Origin: JAVVHH01 sp965276815 | GTDB taxonomy: Bacteria > Pseudomonadota > Alphaproteobacteria > Acetobacterales > Acetobacteraceae | NCBI GenBank assembly: GCA_965276815.1 | Contig: CBDIBE010000012.1 | Location: 744,001-808,000 of the forward strand | Length of the DNA: 64,000 bases | Direction of reading: 5' to 3' | In this document: positions 27,414 to 35,184 of the stretch, piece by piece | How the letters are laid out: each line of letters begins with the position of its first letter | Numbering within the stretch: position 1 is the stretch's first letter | The notes under the pieces: model-generated | Database searches by the model: none | Told to the model about the DNA's origin: nothing | Seen by the model: the letters and a program-made list of their open reading frames with translations, nothing else | Position numbers and translations under genes: made by a program

Positions 27414-28769
27414 ATGATGCGGCGAAAAATCAAGCTCGGCCTGTCGATGCGCGGCATCGGCTACCACTCCGCTTCCTGGCGCCATCCCGAAGTGCCCGCC
27501 GGCGGCTCGATGGATATCGAGCATTTCGTGCGGGTGGCGCAGGCGGCCGAGCGCGGCCTATTCGACATGGTGTTCCTCGCCGACGGTATCGGGATTCGCG
27601 GCGTCGACAAGCCCGCCGGCGCGCTGTGCCGGTCAAACCTGAACGCCGAGCTCGAGCCGCTGACGCTGCTCTCGGCCCTGGCGATGACCACGCGGCATAT
27701 CGGTCTCGTTGCGACGGCGTCCACGACCTACAATGAGCCCTATCACATCGCGCGGAAATTCGCCTCGCTCGACCATATCAGCCATGGCCGCGCCGGATGG
27801 AACGTGGTCACCTCCTGGTCGGACGCCGAAGCCTGGAATTTTAATCGTGAGCAGCATCTTGAGTACGAGACGCGCTACGCGCGGGCCCGCGAGTTCGTGG
27901 ACGTGGTCACCGGGTTGTGGGATAGCTGGGAGCCCGGCGCGTTCCTGCACGACAAAACCTCCGGCCTCTTCTATGACCCGGCCAAGCTGCACACGCTCAA
28001 CCATCGCGGCACGCATTTCTCGGTACGCGGGCCGCTCAGCGTAGACCGCACACCGCAGGGCCGGCCGATCCTCGTGCAATCCGGCGCCTCGGAGCAGGGC
28101 CAAGATATCGCCGCCGCCGTTGCCGACGTGGTGTTCTCCGCTCAGCAGGATTTGGCGGCGGCGAAGGCATATTATGCCGCGCTGAAAGGCCAGCTCGCAG
28201 CTTACGGGCGCAGCGAGGGCGACATGCTGATCATGCCCGGCCTTGTCGCCATCGCCGGGCAGACCGAGCAGGAAGCGCAAGATCGCTACGAGGCGTTGCA
28301 GGACCTGATTGATCCCGTCACCGGGCTGGCGCATCTGTACGGCCAGCTCGGCGACCTCTCCGGCTATGACGTCGACGGGCCGGTGCCCGAGCCCACCGAT
28401 CCGACCGTGCGCAGCCGCGCGCGCCTGGTCGTCGAGCTCGCACACCGGAACAACTGGTCGATCCGCGAGCTTTACCGGGCGACCGCGGCCGGGCGCGGGC
28501 ACCGCATGGTGATCGGCACGCCGGCGCAGATCGTCGATGCGATGGAGGAATGGCTCGATGCGGGGGCGGCGGACGGCTACAACATCATCCCCGCCCAGCT
28601 TCCCGGCAGCATCGACGAGTTCGTCGAACTTGTCGTGCCGGAGCTGCAGCGCCGCGGACTGTACCGCACCGAATACGAAGCTGCTACGCTGCGCGGCAAT
28701 CTGGGTCTGCGCGAACCATCGAACCGCTTCGCGGCGAGTCCGGAACTCGCGATTTCAGGGGAGGTTTAG
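27414..28769 (+). CDS. LLM-class flavin-dependent monooxygenase (NtaA/SnaA/DmoA type), copy 1
   Basis: A 451-residue reduced-FMN-dependent monooxygenase of the nitrilotriacetate/dimethylsulfide/dibenzothiophene-sulfone group. It has a good ribosome site (GGGAGA, spacing 9). Hallmarks: GYHSASWRHPEVPAGG, FDMVFLADG, the FMN-binding TRHIGLVATASTTYNEPYH and ARKFASLDHISHGRAGWNVVTS, then RGPLSVDRTPQGRPILVQSGASEQG. The carboxyl end has NIIPAQLPGSIDEFVELVVPELQRRGLYRTEYE. A flavin reductase partner is not seen in the window. A close paralogue follows after 3 bases. Confidence 0.94.
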   Translation: MMRRKIKLGLSMRGIGYHSASWRHPEVPAGGSMDIEHFVRVAQAAERGLFDMVFLADGIGIRGVDKPAGALCRSNLNAELEPLTLLSALAMTTRHIGLVATASTTYNEPYHIARKFASLDHISHGRAGWNVVTSWSDAEAWNFNREQHLEYETRYARAREFVDVVTGLWDSWEPGAFLHDKTSGLFYDPAKLHTLNHRGTHFSVRGPLSVDRTPQGRPILVQSGASEQGQDIAAAVADVVFSAQQDLAAAKAYYAALKGQLAAYGRSEGDMLIMPGLVAIAGQTEQEAQDRYEALQDLIDPVTGLAHLYGQLGDLSGYDVDGPVPEPTDPTVRSRARLVVELAHRNNWSIRELYRATAAGRGHRMVIGTPAQIVDAMEEWLDAGAADGYNIIPAQLPGSIDEFVELVVPELQRRGLYRTEYEAATLRGNLGLREPSNRFAASPELAISGEV

Positions 28770-28772
28770 GCT

Positions 28773-30110
28773 ATGCGCAAACAGCGGCAGATGCGGTTGG
28801 GTTTGTCGATGCGGAACCCGTATCACATCGCCGCCTGGCGACATCCGGACACGCCGCGCGGGGCCGAGCTAAGCCTGGGCTACTTCCGCCACATCGCTGT
28901 CACGGCGGAGCGCGGCAAGTTCGACATGGTGTTCCTCGCCGACGGCAATGCCGTGCGCGCGCAGGATCAGCCAAAAGGCTCGATGCAGCGTACCGCGCAC
29001 GACATCGTCAATTTCGAGCCGCTCACCCTGCTTTCGGTGCTCTCGGCCCATACCAGCCGGATCGGTCTCGTGGCGACCGCATCGACCAGCTACAACGAGC
29101 CTTACCACGTCGCGCGCAAATTCGCCTCGCTGGACCATCTCAGCGGCGGCCGGGCTGGCTGGAACGTGGTGACGTCCTGGACGGACGCAGAGGCGCAGAA
29201 CTTCAACCGCGAGAAGCATTTTGACTACGACACACGCTATGAGCGTGCAGCGGAATTCGTCGAGGTGGTGCGCGGTTTGTGGGATAGCTGGGACGATGAC
29301 GCGTTTCCCTTCGACCAGCAGAGCGGGATCTATTTCGATCCCGGAAAGCTGCACGTGTTGGACCATAAAGGAAAATACTTCTCGGTCCGTGGCCCGCTGA
29401 ACATCCCGCGTTCCCCGCAAGGACGTCCGCTGATCGTGCAGGCCGGCGCCTCGGAAGTCGGCCAGGAGATCGCCGCCGCGCATGCCGACGTGATTTATGC
29501 CGCGTCCCAGGACCTCGCGGATGCGCAGGCCTATTACCGCTCGGTCAAGGGGCGCATGGCGAAATACGGCCGCGATCCGGACGCGCTGAAGATCATGCCG
29601 GGGCTCGCCGTGATCGCCGGCCGAACTGAAGCCGAGGCGCAGGCGAAGTTCGACGCGTTGCAGGAATTGCTCGACCCGCTGGTTGGGATGACGCTGCTCT
29701 ACAATGCGTTCGGCGATCTGAGTGGATACGAGCTGGATGGGCCGGTGCCGGCGCCGAGCGGGGACCTGCGCAGCCGCGGGGCCGTGCTCTATGCCAAGGC
29801 GCAGCGTGAGAACCTGACCCTACGCGAGCTCTATCGCAGCGTCGCCGTCAGCCGCGGCCATGGCTTCGTCATGGGCACGCCAGAGCAGATTGTCGACCGG
29901 ATGGAAGACTGGTTCTTCAAAGATGGCTGCGACGGCTACAACATCCTGCCGCCCGTGCTGCCGTCGGCCATCGAGGATTTCGTCGACTTGGTCGTGCCGG
30001 AACTGCAGCGGCGCGAGCTGTTCCGTACCGAGTATGAGGCGCACACGATGCGGGAGAATCTCGGCCTGGAAATCCCGCGGAGCCGTTACGTTTGCGGCGC
30101 GAGGCTTTAG
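28773..30110 (+). CDS. LLM-class flavin-dependent monooxygenase (NtaA/SnaA/DmoA type), copy 2
   Basis: A 445-residue paralogue of the preceding gene, with ribosome site GGGGAGG and a 3-base gap, so co-transcribed. Matching landmarks are NPYHIAAWRHPDTPRG, FDMVFLADGNAV, SRIGLVATASTSYNEPYHVARK, LDHLSGGRAGWNVVTSWTDAEA and RGPLNIPRSPQGRPLIVQAGAS. The two copies align throughout, which indicates a tandem duplication that has diverged. They could act on successive intermediates or form a two-subunit system; neither is shown by the sequence. Confidence 0.94.
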   Translation: MRKQRQMRLGLSMRNPYHIAAWRHPDTPRGAELSLGYFRHIAVTAERGKFDMVFLADGNAVRAQDQPKGSMQRTAHDIVNFEPLTLLSVLSAHTSRIGLVATASTSYNEPYHVARKFASLDHLSGGRAGWNVVTSWTDAEAQNFNREKHFDYDTRYERAAEFVEVVRGLWDSWDDDAFPFDQQSGIYFDPGKLHVLDHKGKYFSVRGPLNIPRSPQGRPLIVQAGASEVGQEIAAAHADVIYAASQDLADAQAYYRSVKGRMAKYGRDPDALKIMPGLAVIAGRTEAEAQAKFDALQELLDPLVGMTLLYNAFGDLSGYELDGPVPAPSGDLRSRGAVLYAKAQRENLTLRELYRSVAVSRGHGFVMGTPEQIVDRMEDWFFKDGCDGYNILPPVLPSAIEDFVDLVVPELQRRELFRTEYEAHTMRENLGLEIPRSRYVCGARL

Positions 30111-30122
30111 CCTAGTTCAGGC

Positions 30123-31139
30123 TTAGTCGCCAACCTGCCCGGCGATATCGGGGAAGAACAAGTCACGCCACGATTTCGGCGCCGCCTTGATCAGCCCCAT
30201 CCGCGCCATGAAGGCCGCCGTTTTCTCGAATTTTTGCGGCGCCATCGTGAACATGTATCCGGGGTCGCTGATGATGGCGGTGATCTCGTCGACGGTGCTC
30301 CGCTGTTCCCCGGTTATCTCTACATAGACCTGGGCGGCGGCATGCTTGTCCCGGTTGATCGTATCGATACTCTCGATCAACGCATCCAGCACGGCGCGAT
30401 ACACGAGAGGATTGGCCGCTTGGAACTTCCGCGTGCTCGCCAGCACCACGGCAGTCGCCGGCCCACCCAGGATTTGCGTGTTGGTCGCGATGGTGTGCAC
30501 CCCGGGGAACTTCATTTCCTGCTCGTGGAACGGCGGCGAAACGAAATGCGTGTTCACCGACCCCTTGTCAGTGCTCATCGCCACCACCGCGTCCGGATGC
30601 GACATCGAAACGGTGAGCGGGTCGAGCCGGTTGACCGCCGCGTCACCCCAAGTCTCCACCGCCGCCATCTCCAGCAGCAACGCCTGCGCCGAGACCTTCA
30701 CCGCGGGCACGGCGATACGGTCCTTATCCGTCAGGTCGCTGATCGCATGAACGTTCGGGTCACGCGTATTGAGGTAAACCGGGAAGGTCGCCATCGGCGC
30801 CACACCCAGCACACCCGCTCCGGACTGCGTTTTCGACCACAAGGTGATCAGCGACACGGACCCGAATGTGCCGAAATGGATGGATCCGGAGATGATCCCG
30901 TCATTGATGGTCGACGGCCCTCCGAAGCTCGCCCATTTGGTGCGCAAGCCTTGAATCCCATGCTGCATCGCATGCTTCTCGACCAGACCGCCATGCTCCA
31001 TGACCATGGTCGGCAGGAATTGCAGCCCGTATTCGCGCGCGAACACGACCTCCTGCACTTCGGCCCGAGCTATCCTGCCCGATAGCGCAACCAACCCTGC
31101 CCCTGCGAGCAACCCGCGCCGCGTGGCCCGCCCGCTCAT
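30123..31139 (-). CDS. NMT1/TauA-type ABC transporter binding protein
   Basis: A 338-residue binding protein of the nitrate/sulfonate/thiamine-precursor (NMT1/THI5-like, SsuA/TauA) family. The signal is MSGRATRRGLLAGAGLVALS then GRIARA, Tat-like. Family features: VFAREYGLQFLPTMVMEHGGLVEKHA, the SGSIHFGTFGSVSLITLWS patch, LTDKDRIAVPAVKVSAQALLL and the long TAFVLAS-like segment TAVVLASTRKFQ. No permease or ATPase accompanies it. Its ATG overlaps the stop of the DapA-like gene (ATGA). Binding proteins of this class commonly serve sulfonates, which fits the neighbouring monooxygenases. Confidence 0.9.
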   Translation of the reverse strand: MSGRATRRGLLAGAGLVALSGRIARAEVQEVVFAREYGLQFLPTMVMEHGGLVEKHAMQHGIQGLRTKWASFGGPSTINDGIISGSIHFGTFGSVSLITLWSKTQSGAGVLGVAPMATFPVYLNTRDPNVHAISDLTDKDRIAVPAVKVSAQALLLEMAAVETWGDAAVNRLDPLTVSMSHPDAVVAMSTDKGSVNTHFVSPPFHEQEMKFPGVHTIATNTQILGGPATAVVLASTRKFQAANPLVYRAVLDALIESIDTINRDKHAAAQVYVEITGEQRSTVDEITAIISDPGYMFTMAPQKFEKTAAFMARMGLIKAAPKSWRDLFFPDIAGQVGD

Positions 31140-32080
31140 GGAACGCCTCCCATCAGCGTGCCCGCGGCTCTGGCTTGCTCGCTGATCTCCCTGATCCCCA
31201 GTCCCAGCAGCCCTTGCGTGAACCGCTCCAGCTCTGCCCCGCTTGGCAGCACGAACGGCCGGCGGGGTCCGCCTTGCCCACCAGGCAGCTTCAAGACGCG
31301 CATGGCCATTTTCAGCCAGCGCGGGCTGACGCCCCAAGCGGACACGAAATGGGTGAAGCGCTTCAACTCGGCATAGGCCAGTCCCATGCCGGCCGTATCC
31401 TGCGCGGCATAGCAGTCCATATAGAGCCGGTGCGTCCGTGGCAGGATGTTCGCCTCCGCTCCCAACAGCCCGGCGGCGCCGAGCGCCAGACTGTTCAAGG
31501 ACCCGCTCACCGGCACATAGACCGGGACCTCGCGCTTGAGCCCATCCAGCAACGGGACCAGGAAGTCGTCGGTCTGCAGGGCGAGGTTGATCGCCGCCAC
31601 CTGATGGTGGCGGTTCGCCAATTGAGCGACGAGCACGGGTTTCGGCGAGTAGCCCAAGATGGGATTGGGCGCCAAGGCCACGGGGTGCCGGAGCTGCGGC
31701 AAGAGCTCATCGTGGTAGGCAAGGTATTCCTCGTCAGTCGGCTTGTAGCCATGCCGACCCTCCGGCCCGTAGATGTTCACCACCTCCGCGCCGCACTCGA
31801 TGGCCAACAGCGACTGCTCCAGCACCGCCTCTACGGTGTGCTGCTCCGGCGGGTTCGCATAGACTGGCACCTTGCCCTTCAGCGCCGCGACGCCGGCCTG
31901 GTACAAGCGCCGCAGCTCAGACAGGGACATGGCGTGGCTTTCCCCCGATCCGCCGCTGCCCAAATAGACGCCCAGCCGCGTGTCGACGAAGCGTTGGAGG
32001 TAATGCCTGAACGCATCCTCATCGAACTCGCCACTGGCTGAAAACGTCGTGGCCGTACGGCAGATTAGCTCCAGGCTCAT
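31136..32080 (-). CDS. Dihydrodipicolinate synthase/N-acetylneuraminate lyase-fold protein lacking usual catalytic residues
   Basis: A 314-residue DapA-superfamily TIM barrel starting at the ATG at 32080 (MSLELICRTATTFSASGEFD), with GGGAG-like GGGAG/GGGAGT sequence upstream (CGGGAG). It has the conserved loop YLGSGGSGESHAMSLSELRRLYQAGVAALKGKVPVYA. The Schiff-base lysine position, normally IKEA or IKDS after strand 6, reads AAINLALQT (N165). The catalytic tyrosine of YNVP reads LAPNP (A137). If my alignment is right, it cannot act by the normal lysine mechanism. It precedes and overlaps the NMT1-type binding protein gene and follows a 59-residue ORF. Confidence 0.8.
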   Translation of the reverse strand: MSLELICRTATTFSASGEFDEDAFRHYLQRFVDTRLGVYLGSGGSGESHAMSLSELRRLYQAGVAALKGKVPVYANPPEQHTVEAVLEQSLLAIECGAEVVNIYGPEGRHGYKPTDEEYLAYHDELLPQLRHPVALAPNPILGYSPKPVLVAQLANRHHQVAAINLALQTDDFLVPLLDGLKREVPVYVPVSGSLNSLALGAAGLLGAEANILPRTHRLYMDCYAAQDTAGMGLAYAELKRFTHFVSAWGVSPRWLKMAMRVLKLPGGQGGPRRPFVLPSGAELERFTQGLLGLGIREISEQARAAGTLMGGVP

Positions 32081-32183
32081 TGAGACGTTTACTCCCGTCG
32101 TCGTTGTGTCGCGCTCTGACCAGCGCCGCGCTCGACCGTGCGACGTCACGAAGGACAGAGCAAGGGCGATCCGCCGGACCGCG

Positions 32184-32363
32184 TCAGTCCGGCGCCAGCT
32201 CCCCAGAGAGCTTGCCGTTCATGATGTCGGCCAAGCCCTCGGCTTCCTCTTTGGTCGCGAACTGGTGCGCCTCGCGCAAATCTGTCCCCGACGTCACGTC
32301 CAGCACCGTCCAATACGGTTCAGCGCCGGGGGCCTCGACGTGAATGACTGTGTATGTGTCCAT
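32184..32363 (-). CDS. Small uncharacterised protein, 59 residues
   Basis: An ATG at 32363 opens a 59-codon frame: MDTYTVIHVEAPGAEPYWTV ... TKEEAEGLADIMNGKLSGEL ... APD-stop. Codon third positions are GC-rich as in neighbours and the composition (charged helix after a short beta-like start) looks like a real cytoplasmic protein. It lies 103 bases upstream of the DapA-like gene on the same strand and 95 bases downstream of the aldehyde dehydrogenase stop. I do not recognise the family. The amino-terminal YTVIHVE...YWTVLDV alternation suggests a small two-stranded sheet followed by a helix. Confidence 0.6.
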   Translation of the reverse strand: MDTYTVIHVEAPGAEPYWTVLDVTSGTDLREAHQFATKEEAEGLADIMNGKLSGELAPD

Positions 32364-32458
32364 GCCCGCACTATGCCACGCGCCGGCTCGGCGTGGACCT
32401 ACCCAATGTGCTCACCTTGAGTCCGTCAGCGACCCGCGACCGCCACACAGCCCCGGCT

Positions 32459-33955
32459 TCACTCCGTCTTGATCCAAACCGCCTTCACGTTCAGGTACTC
32501 CTCGACGTGCTGCTTGCCGCTCTCGCGGCCATAGCCGCTCATCTTGTAGCCGCCAAACGGCACGGCCGGGTCCATCGCCTGATAGCAGTTGATCCAGACC
32601 GAACCCGCCCGGATCCCCCGCGCGAGCTTGTGCGCCTTGGTGACGTCGCGGGTCCACAGGCCGCTGCCGAGGCCGAAATTGGTCCGGTTGGCGCGCTCGA
32701 TCACCTCGTCGATGTCGGCGAAGGGGATGGCCGAGATCACCGGGCCGAAGATTTCTTCCTGCGCGATCCGCATGTCGTCTTTCACATCGGCGAACACGGT
32801 CGGCGGCACGAAGAACCCCTTGGCCATCTCGCCATCGGTCAACCGTTCGCCGCCCGAAAGCGGGCGGGCGCCCTCTTGCCGGCCAATCGCCAAATATCCG
32901 GTGACCCGCTCGAGCTGCTCGGCCGAGACCAGTGGACCGACTTGAGTTTCCGGGTTGCTGCTGTTGCCGACGCGGAGCGTCTTGCTGAACGCGGCGACGC
33001 GGGCGGTGAACTCCTCATAGATCTTCTGCTCGACGAACAGCCGCGTCCCGGCGCTGCAGATCTGGCCTGAATTGGCAAACACCGCCATCCCGGCGCCCGG
33101 CACTGCCGCATCGAGGTCGGCGTCGGCGAACACCACGTCGGGCGACTTGCCACCCAACTCGAGCGAGACGCGCTTGAGATTGCCGGCCGAGGCCTGGATG
33201 ATTTTCTGCCCCGTCAGATGTGACCCGGTGAACGCCACCTTGTCCACGTCCATATGCGCCGCCAACGCCGCACCGGCCGTCTCGCCATAGCCGGTCACCA
33301 CGTTGACGACACCCGGCGGTACGCCAGCCTCTTGGCACAGTTCGGCAATCCGCAACGGCGTGAGCGGCGCCTCCTCGGCAGGCTTCAGCACGACGGTGCA
33401 CCCGGTGGCAAGCGCCGGGCCGATCTTCCAGATCGTCGCGGTCAGCGGCCCGTTCCAAGGGATGATCGCGCCGACGACGCCGACCGGCTCCTTAAGCGTG
33501 TAGCTGACATATTCCCCGGGCAGCGAGTTCTCGATCGTCTCGCCGTGGATGGCGGTCGCCTGGCCGGCGTAATAGCGCAGCATACCGAGCGCCCGCAGCT
33601 TGCTGCCCGTCGTGCGACTGATCGGCGCACCCATGTCAAGCGTGTCGAGCGCCGCCAGCTCGTCGAAATGCTTCTCGACCAGCTCGGCGAGCCTCAGCAG
33701 CAGGTTCTGCCGTTGGAACGGCTTGAACTTGCGCCACGGGCCATTGAACGCCCGGCGCGCCGCCTCGACCGCGCGGTCGATGTCCTCGCGGTCGCCCTCG
33801 GCAACCGAGGCGAGAACCTCGCCGGTCGACGGGTTATGGGTCTCGAACGTCTTGCCCGACGTGGCTTGGACCCATTTGCCGTCAATGAACAGGCGCTTCG
33901 GCCGGCCGGTCAGGAAGGGGTGGTGAAGGGCGTCGACTGGTGTGGCCACGTTCAT
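32459..33955 (-). CDS. NAD(P)-dependent aldehyde dehydrogenase, copy 1
   Basis: A 498-residue aldehyde dehydrogenase. It starts at the ATG at 33955 (MNVATPVDALHHPFLTGRPK), which overlaps the stop of the DUF2325 gene by 4 bases. Active-site elements are intact: the catalytic cysteine in NSGQICSAGTRLFV, the general-base glutamate in VSLELGGKSPDVVF, the asparagine in IIPWNGPL, and the carboxyl-terminal FGLGSGLWTRDV and PFGGYKMSGYGRESG. The cofactor motif FTGSHLTGQKI replaces the commoner FTGSTEVGK, a difference from its operon paralogue. It would oxidise an aldehyde to the acid. Confidence 0.95.
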   Translation of the reverse strand: MNVATPVDALHHPFLTGRPKRLFIDGKWVQATSGKTFETHNPSTGEVLASVAEGDREDIDRAVEAARRAFNGPWRKFKPFQRQNLLLRLAELVEKHFDELAALDTLDMGAPISRTTGSKLRALGMLRYYAGQATAIHGETIENSLPGEYVSYTLKEPVGVVGAIIPWNGPLTATIWKIGPALATGCTVVLKPAEEAPLTPLRIAELCQEAGVPPGVVNVVTGYGETAGAALAAHMDVDKVAFTGSHLTGQKIIQASAGNLKRVSLELGGKSPDVVFADADLDAAVPGAGMAVFANSGQICSAGTRLFVEQKIYEEFTARVAAFSKTLRVGNSSNPETQVGPLVSAEQLERVTGYLAIGRQEGARPLSGGERLTDGEMAKGFFVPPTVFADVKDDMRIAQEEIFGPVISAIPFADIDEVIERANRTNFGLGSGLWTRDVTKAHKLARGIRAGSVWINCYQAMDPAVPFGGYKMSGYGRESGKQHVEEYLNVKAVWIKTE

Positions 33956-35184
33956 GGTGCAACCTCGGTTGATTGGGGAGAACGATCGACCAGCGCCGCC
34001 AAGAAGGAGGCGAGACCGGAGGATCGCAGCGGCAGGAAGCGCTTGCCCGATTGCCGGCACAGCCGCTTGACGGTCAGCGCGGCGTCGTGGCTGACGCAGT
34101 CGACGGGAAACACGACCTGCTCGGCCTGGCTGACCAGGCCTGGCAGCAGCGAGGGATGGTCGTGCCGGCCCCCATCATGCGCGAGCAGGGCTCCGCCTGC
34201 TTTTTCGAGCAAAGTGCTGATCTGCTCGACCACGGCGGGGCGGCCGCCGACATACAGGATGCGTGACGCCGGCAGCGCCATCTCGGGCGCCGCCGTCTCG
34301 AGCTGTTCCAGCATCGTCAGCTCCCGCCGGACAGCGGCGGCGACCTCCTCGGCGTGCTCTGCGCGGCGCTTGCAGCCTTGCACCGTCTCGGCGGCATCCG
34401 CCAGACGCTGCTCTAGCCGCTCGCGCCGTGCCGTCTCGCGCTCGAGCCGGCCCTGCAGATCGGCCGCGAGGTGACGCAGCCCGGCGAGCGCATCGTTATC
34501 TGCAACATCGGATCGCGCCTCGGTTTGCACCGACGCTAGCGCGCCCAAGCGGCGGATCGTCGCGTCGCGCGAGGTGATCGCCTCCTGCAACCGGAGCTGC
34601 TGGCGCTCGACCTTGGCCAGCAGCGCTGCGTTCGTTTCCTCGAGCGCCGTCAGCCGCCTGATGTCCGCCCGGTTGGCGGCGCCGACGAGGTGCGACAGCA
34701 TGTGCACGTCGCCGAACGCCCGGCGCAACCCGCAAAGCCCGACATCGGGATGGGTCAGCACCGCCCAATAAGCGCCCGGAATATCGCCGGAACGCCGCGC
34801 CTGCGCCCAAGCCTCCAACACCGCCTCCTCTCCATGGATGCGGGTGATGCGCTTGACCACCGTCTCATGACGGTGGTCAAGGGTTTTCTGCAGCAGTTTG
34901 GAGGCGGCGTTCTGCCGGTTGCACCAGCCGACGGCCTGCGAATGCAGGTCATGGTCGGTCATTCCGGCGACGTCCGCCTGCAGCACCTTGCCCATTGCCC
35001 GCCGCAGCTCCCCGGTGGTCAGGCAGGTGCCAACGATCGAACAATGGACGCTTTCGTTCAGCTCCCAAAGCTTCGCACGCTGCCGTTTTAGCGGCAGCGA
35101 CGCGATCTCGGCCGGCAGAAGCGGGCGGACCAGATTGACCGGGCCGCCCGTCGCGAACAATACAGAGGCGCTGGCGTTGCTCAC
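33952..35184 (-). CDS. DUF2325 protein with Cys/His-rich N-domain and coiled coil, between two ALDH genes
   Basis: A 410-residue protein of unknown function. The GTG start at 35184 overlaps the upstream ALDH stop (GTGA), and its own stop overlaps the downstream ALDH start (ATGA), so all three genes are coupled. Residues 307-397 are a DUF2325 domain (RILYVGGRPAVVEQI, HDGGRHDHPSLL, VDCVSHDAAL, RFLPLRSSGLASFL). Residues about 175-300 are a long charged coiled coil. The amino-terminal half carries possible metal ligands in two clusters: H47, C48, C54 (VHCSIVGTCL) and H78, H81, C88 (HDLHSQAVGWC). No signal peptide or membrane segment is seen. It may sense a metal, redox state or aldehyde and regulate or scaffold the dehydrogenases; this is inference. 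Confidence 0.88.
   Translation of the reverse strand: MSNASASVLFATGGPVNLVRPLLPAEIASLPLKRQRAKLWELNESVHCSIVGTCLTTGELRRAMGKVLQADVAGMTDHDLHSQAVGWCNRQNAASKLLQKTLDHRHETVVKRITRIHGEEAVLEAWAQARRSGDIPGAYWAVLTHPDVGLCGLRRAFGDVHMLSHLVGAANRADIRRLTALEETNAALLAKVERQQLRLQEAITSRDATIRRLGALASVQTEARSDVADNDALAGLRHLAADLQGRLERETARRERLEQRLADAAETVQGCKRRAEHAEEVAAAVRRELTMLEQLETAAPEMALPASRILYVGGRPAVVEQISTLLEKAGGALLAHDGGRHDHPSLLPGLVSQAEQVVFPVDCVSHDAALTVKRLCRQSGKRFLPLRSSGLASFLAALVDRSPQSTEVAP

Noticed and set aside
27354..27414. Mobile element or integration site between divergent catabolic genes
   Set aside because: No inverted terminal repeats, target duplications, transposase or integrase remnants could be seen here or at the other module borders.
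30095..30122. Possible terminator between the convergent LLM monooxygenase and NMT1-type genes
   Set aside because: A short GGCTTTAGCC-like repeat is present but the stem is too small and there is no T-run.
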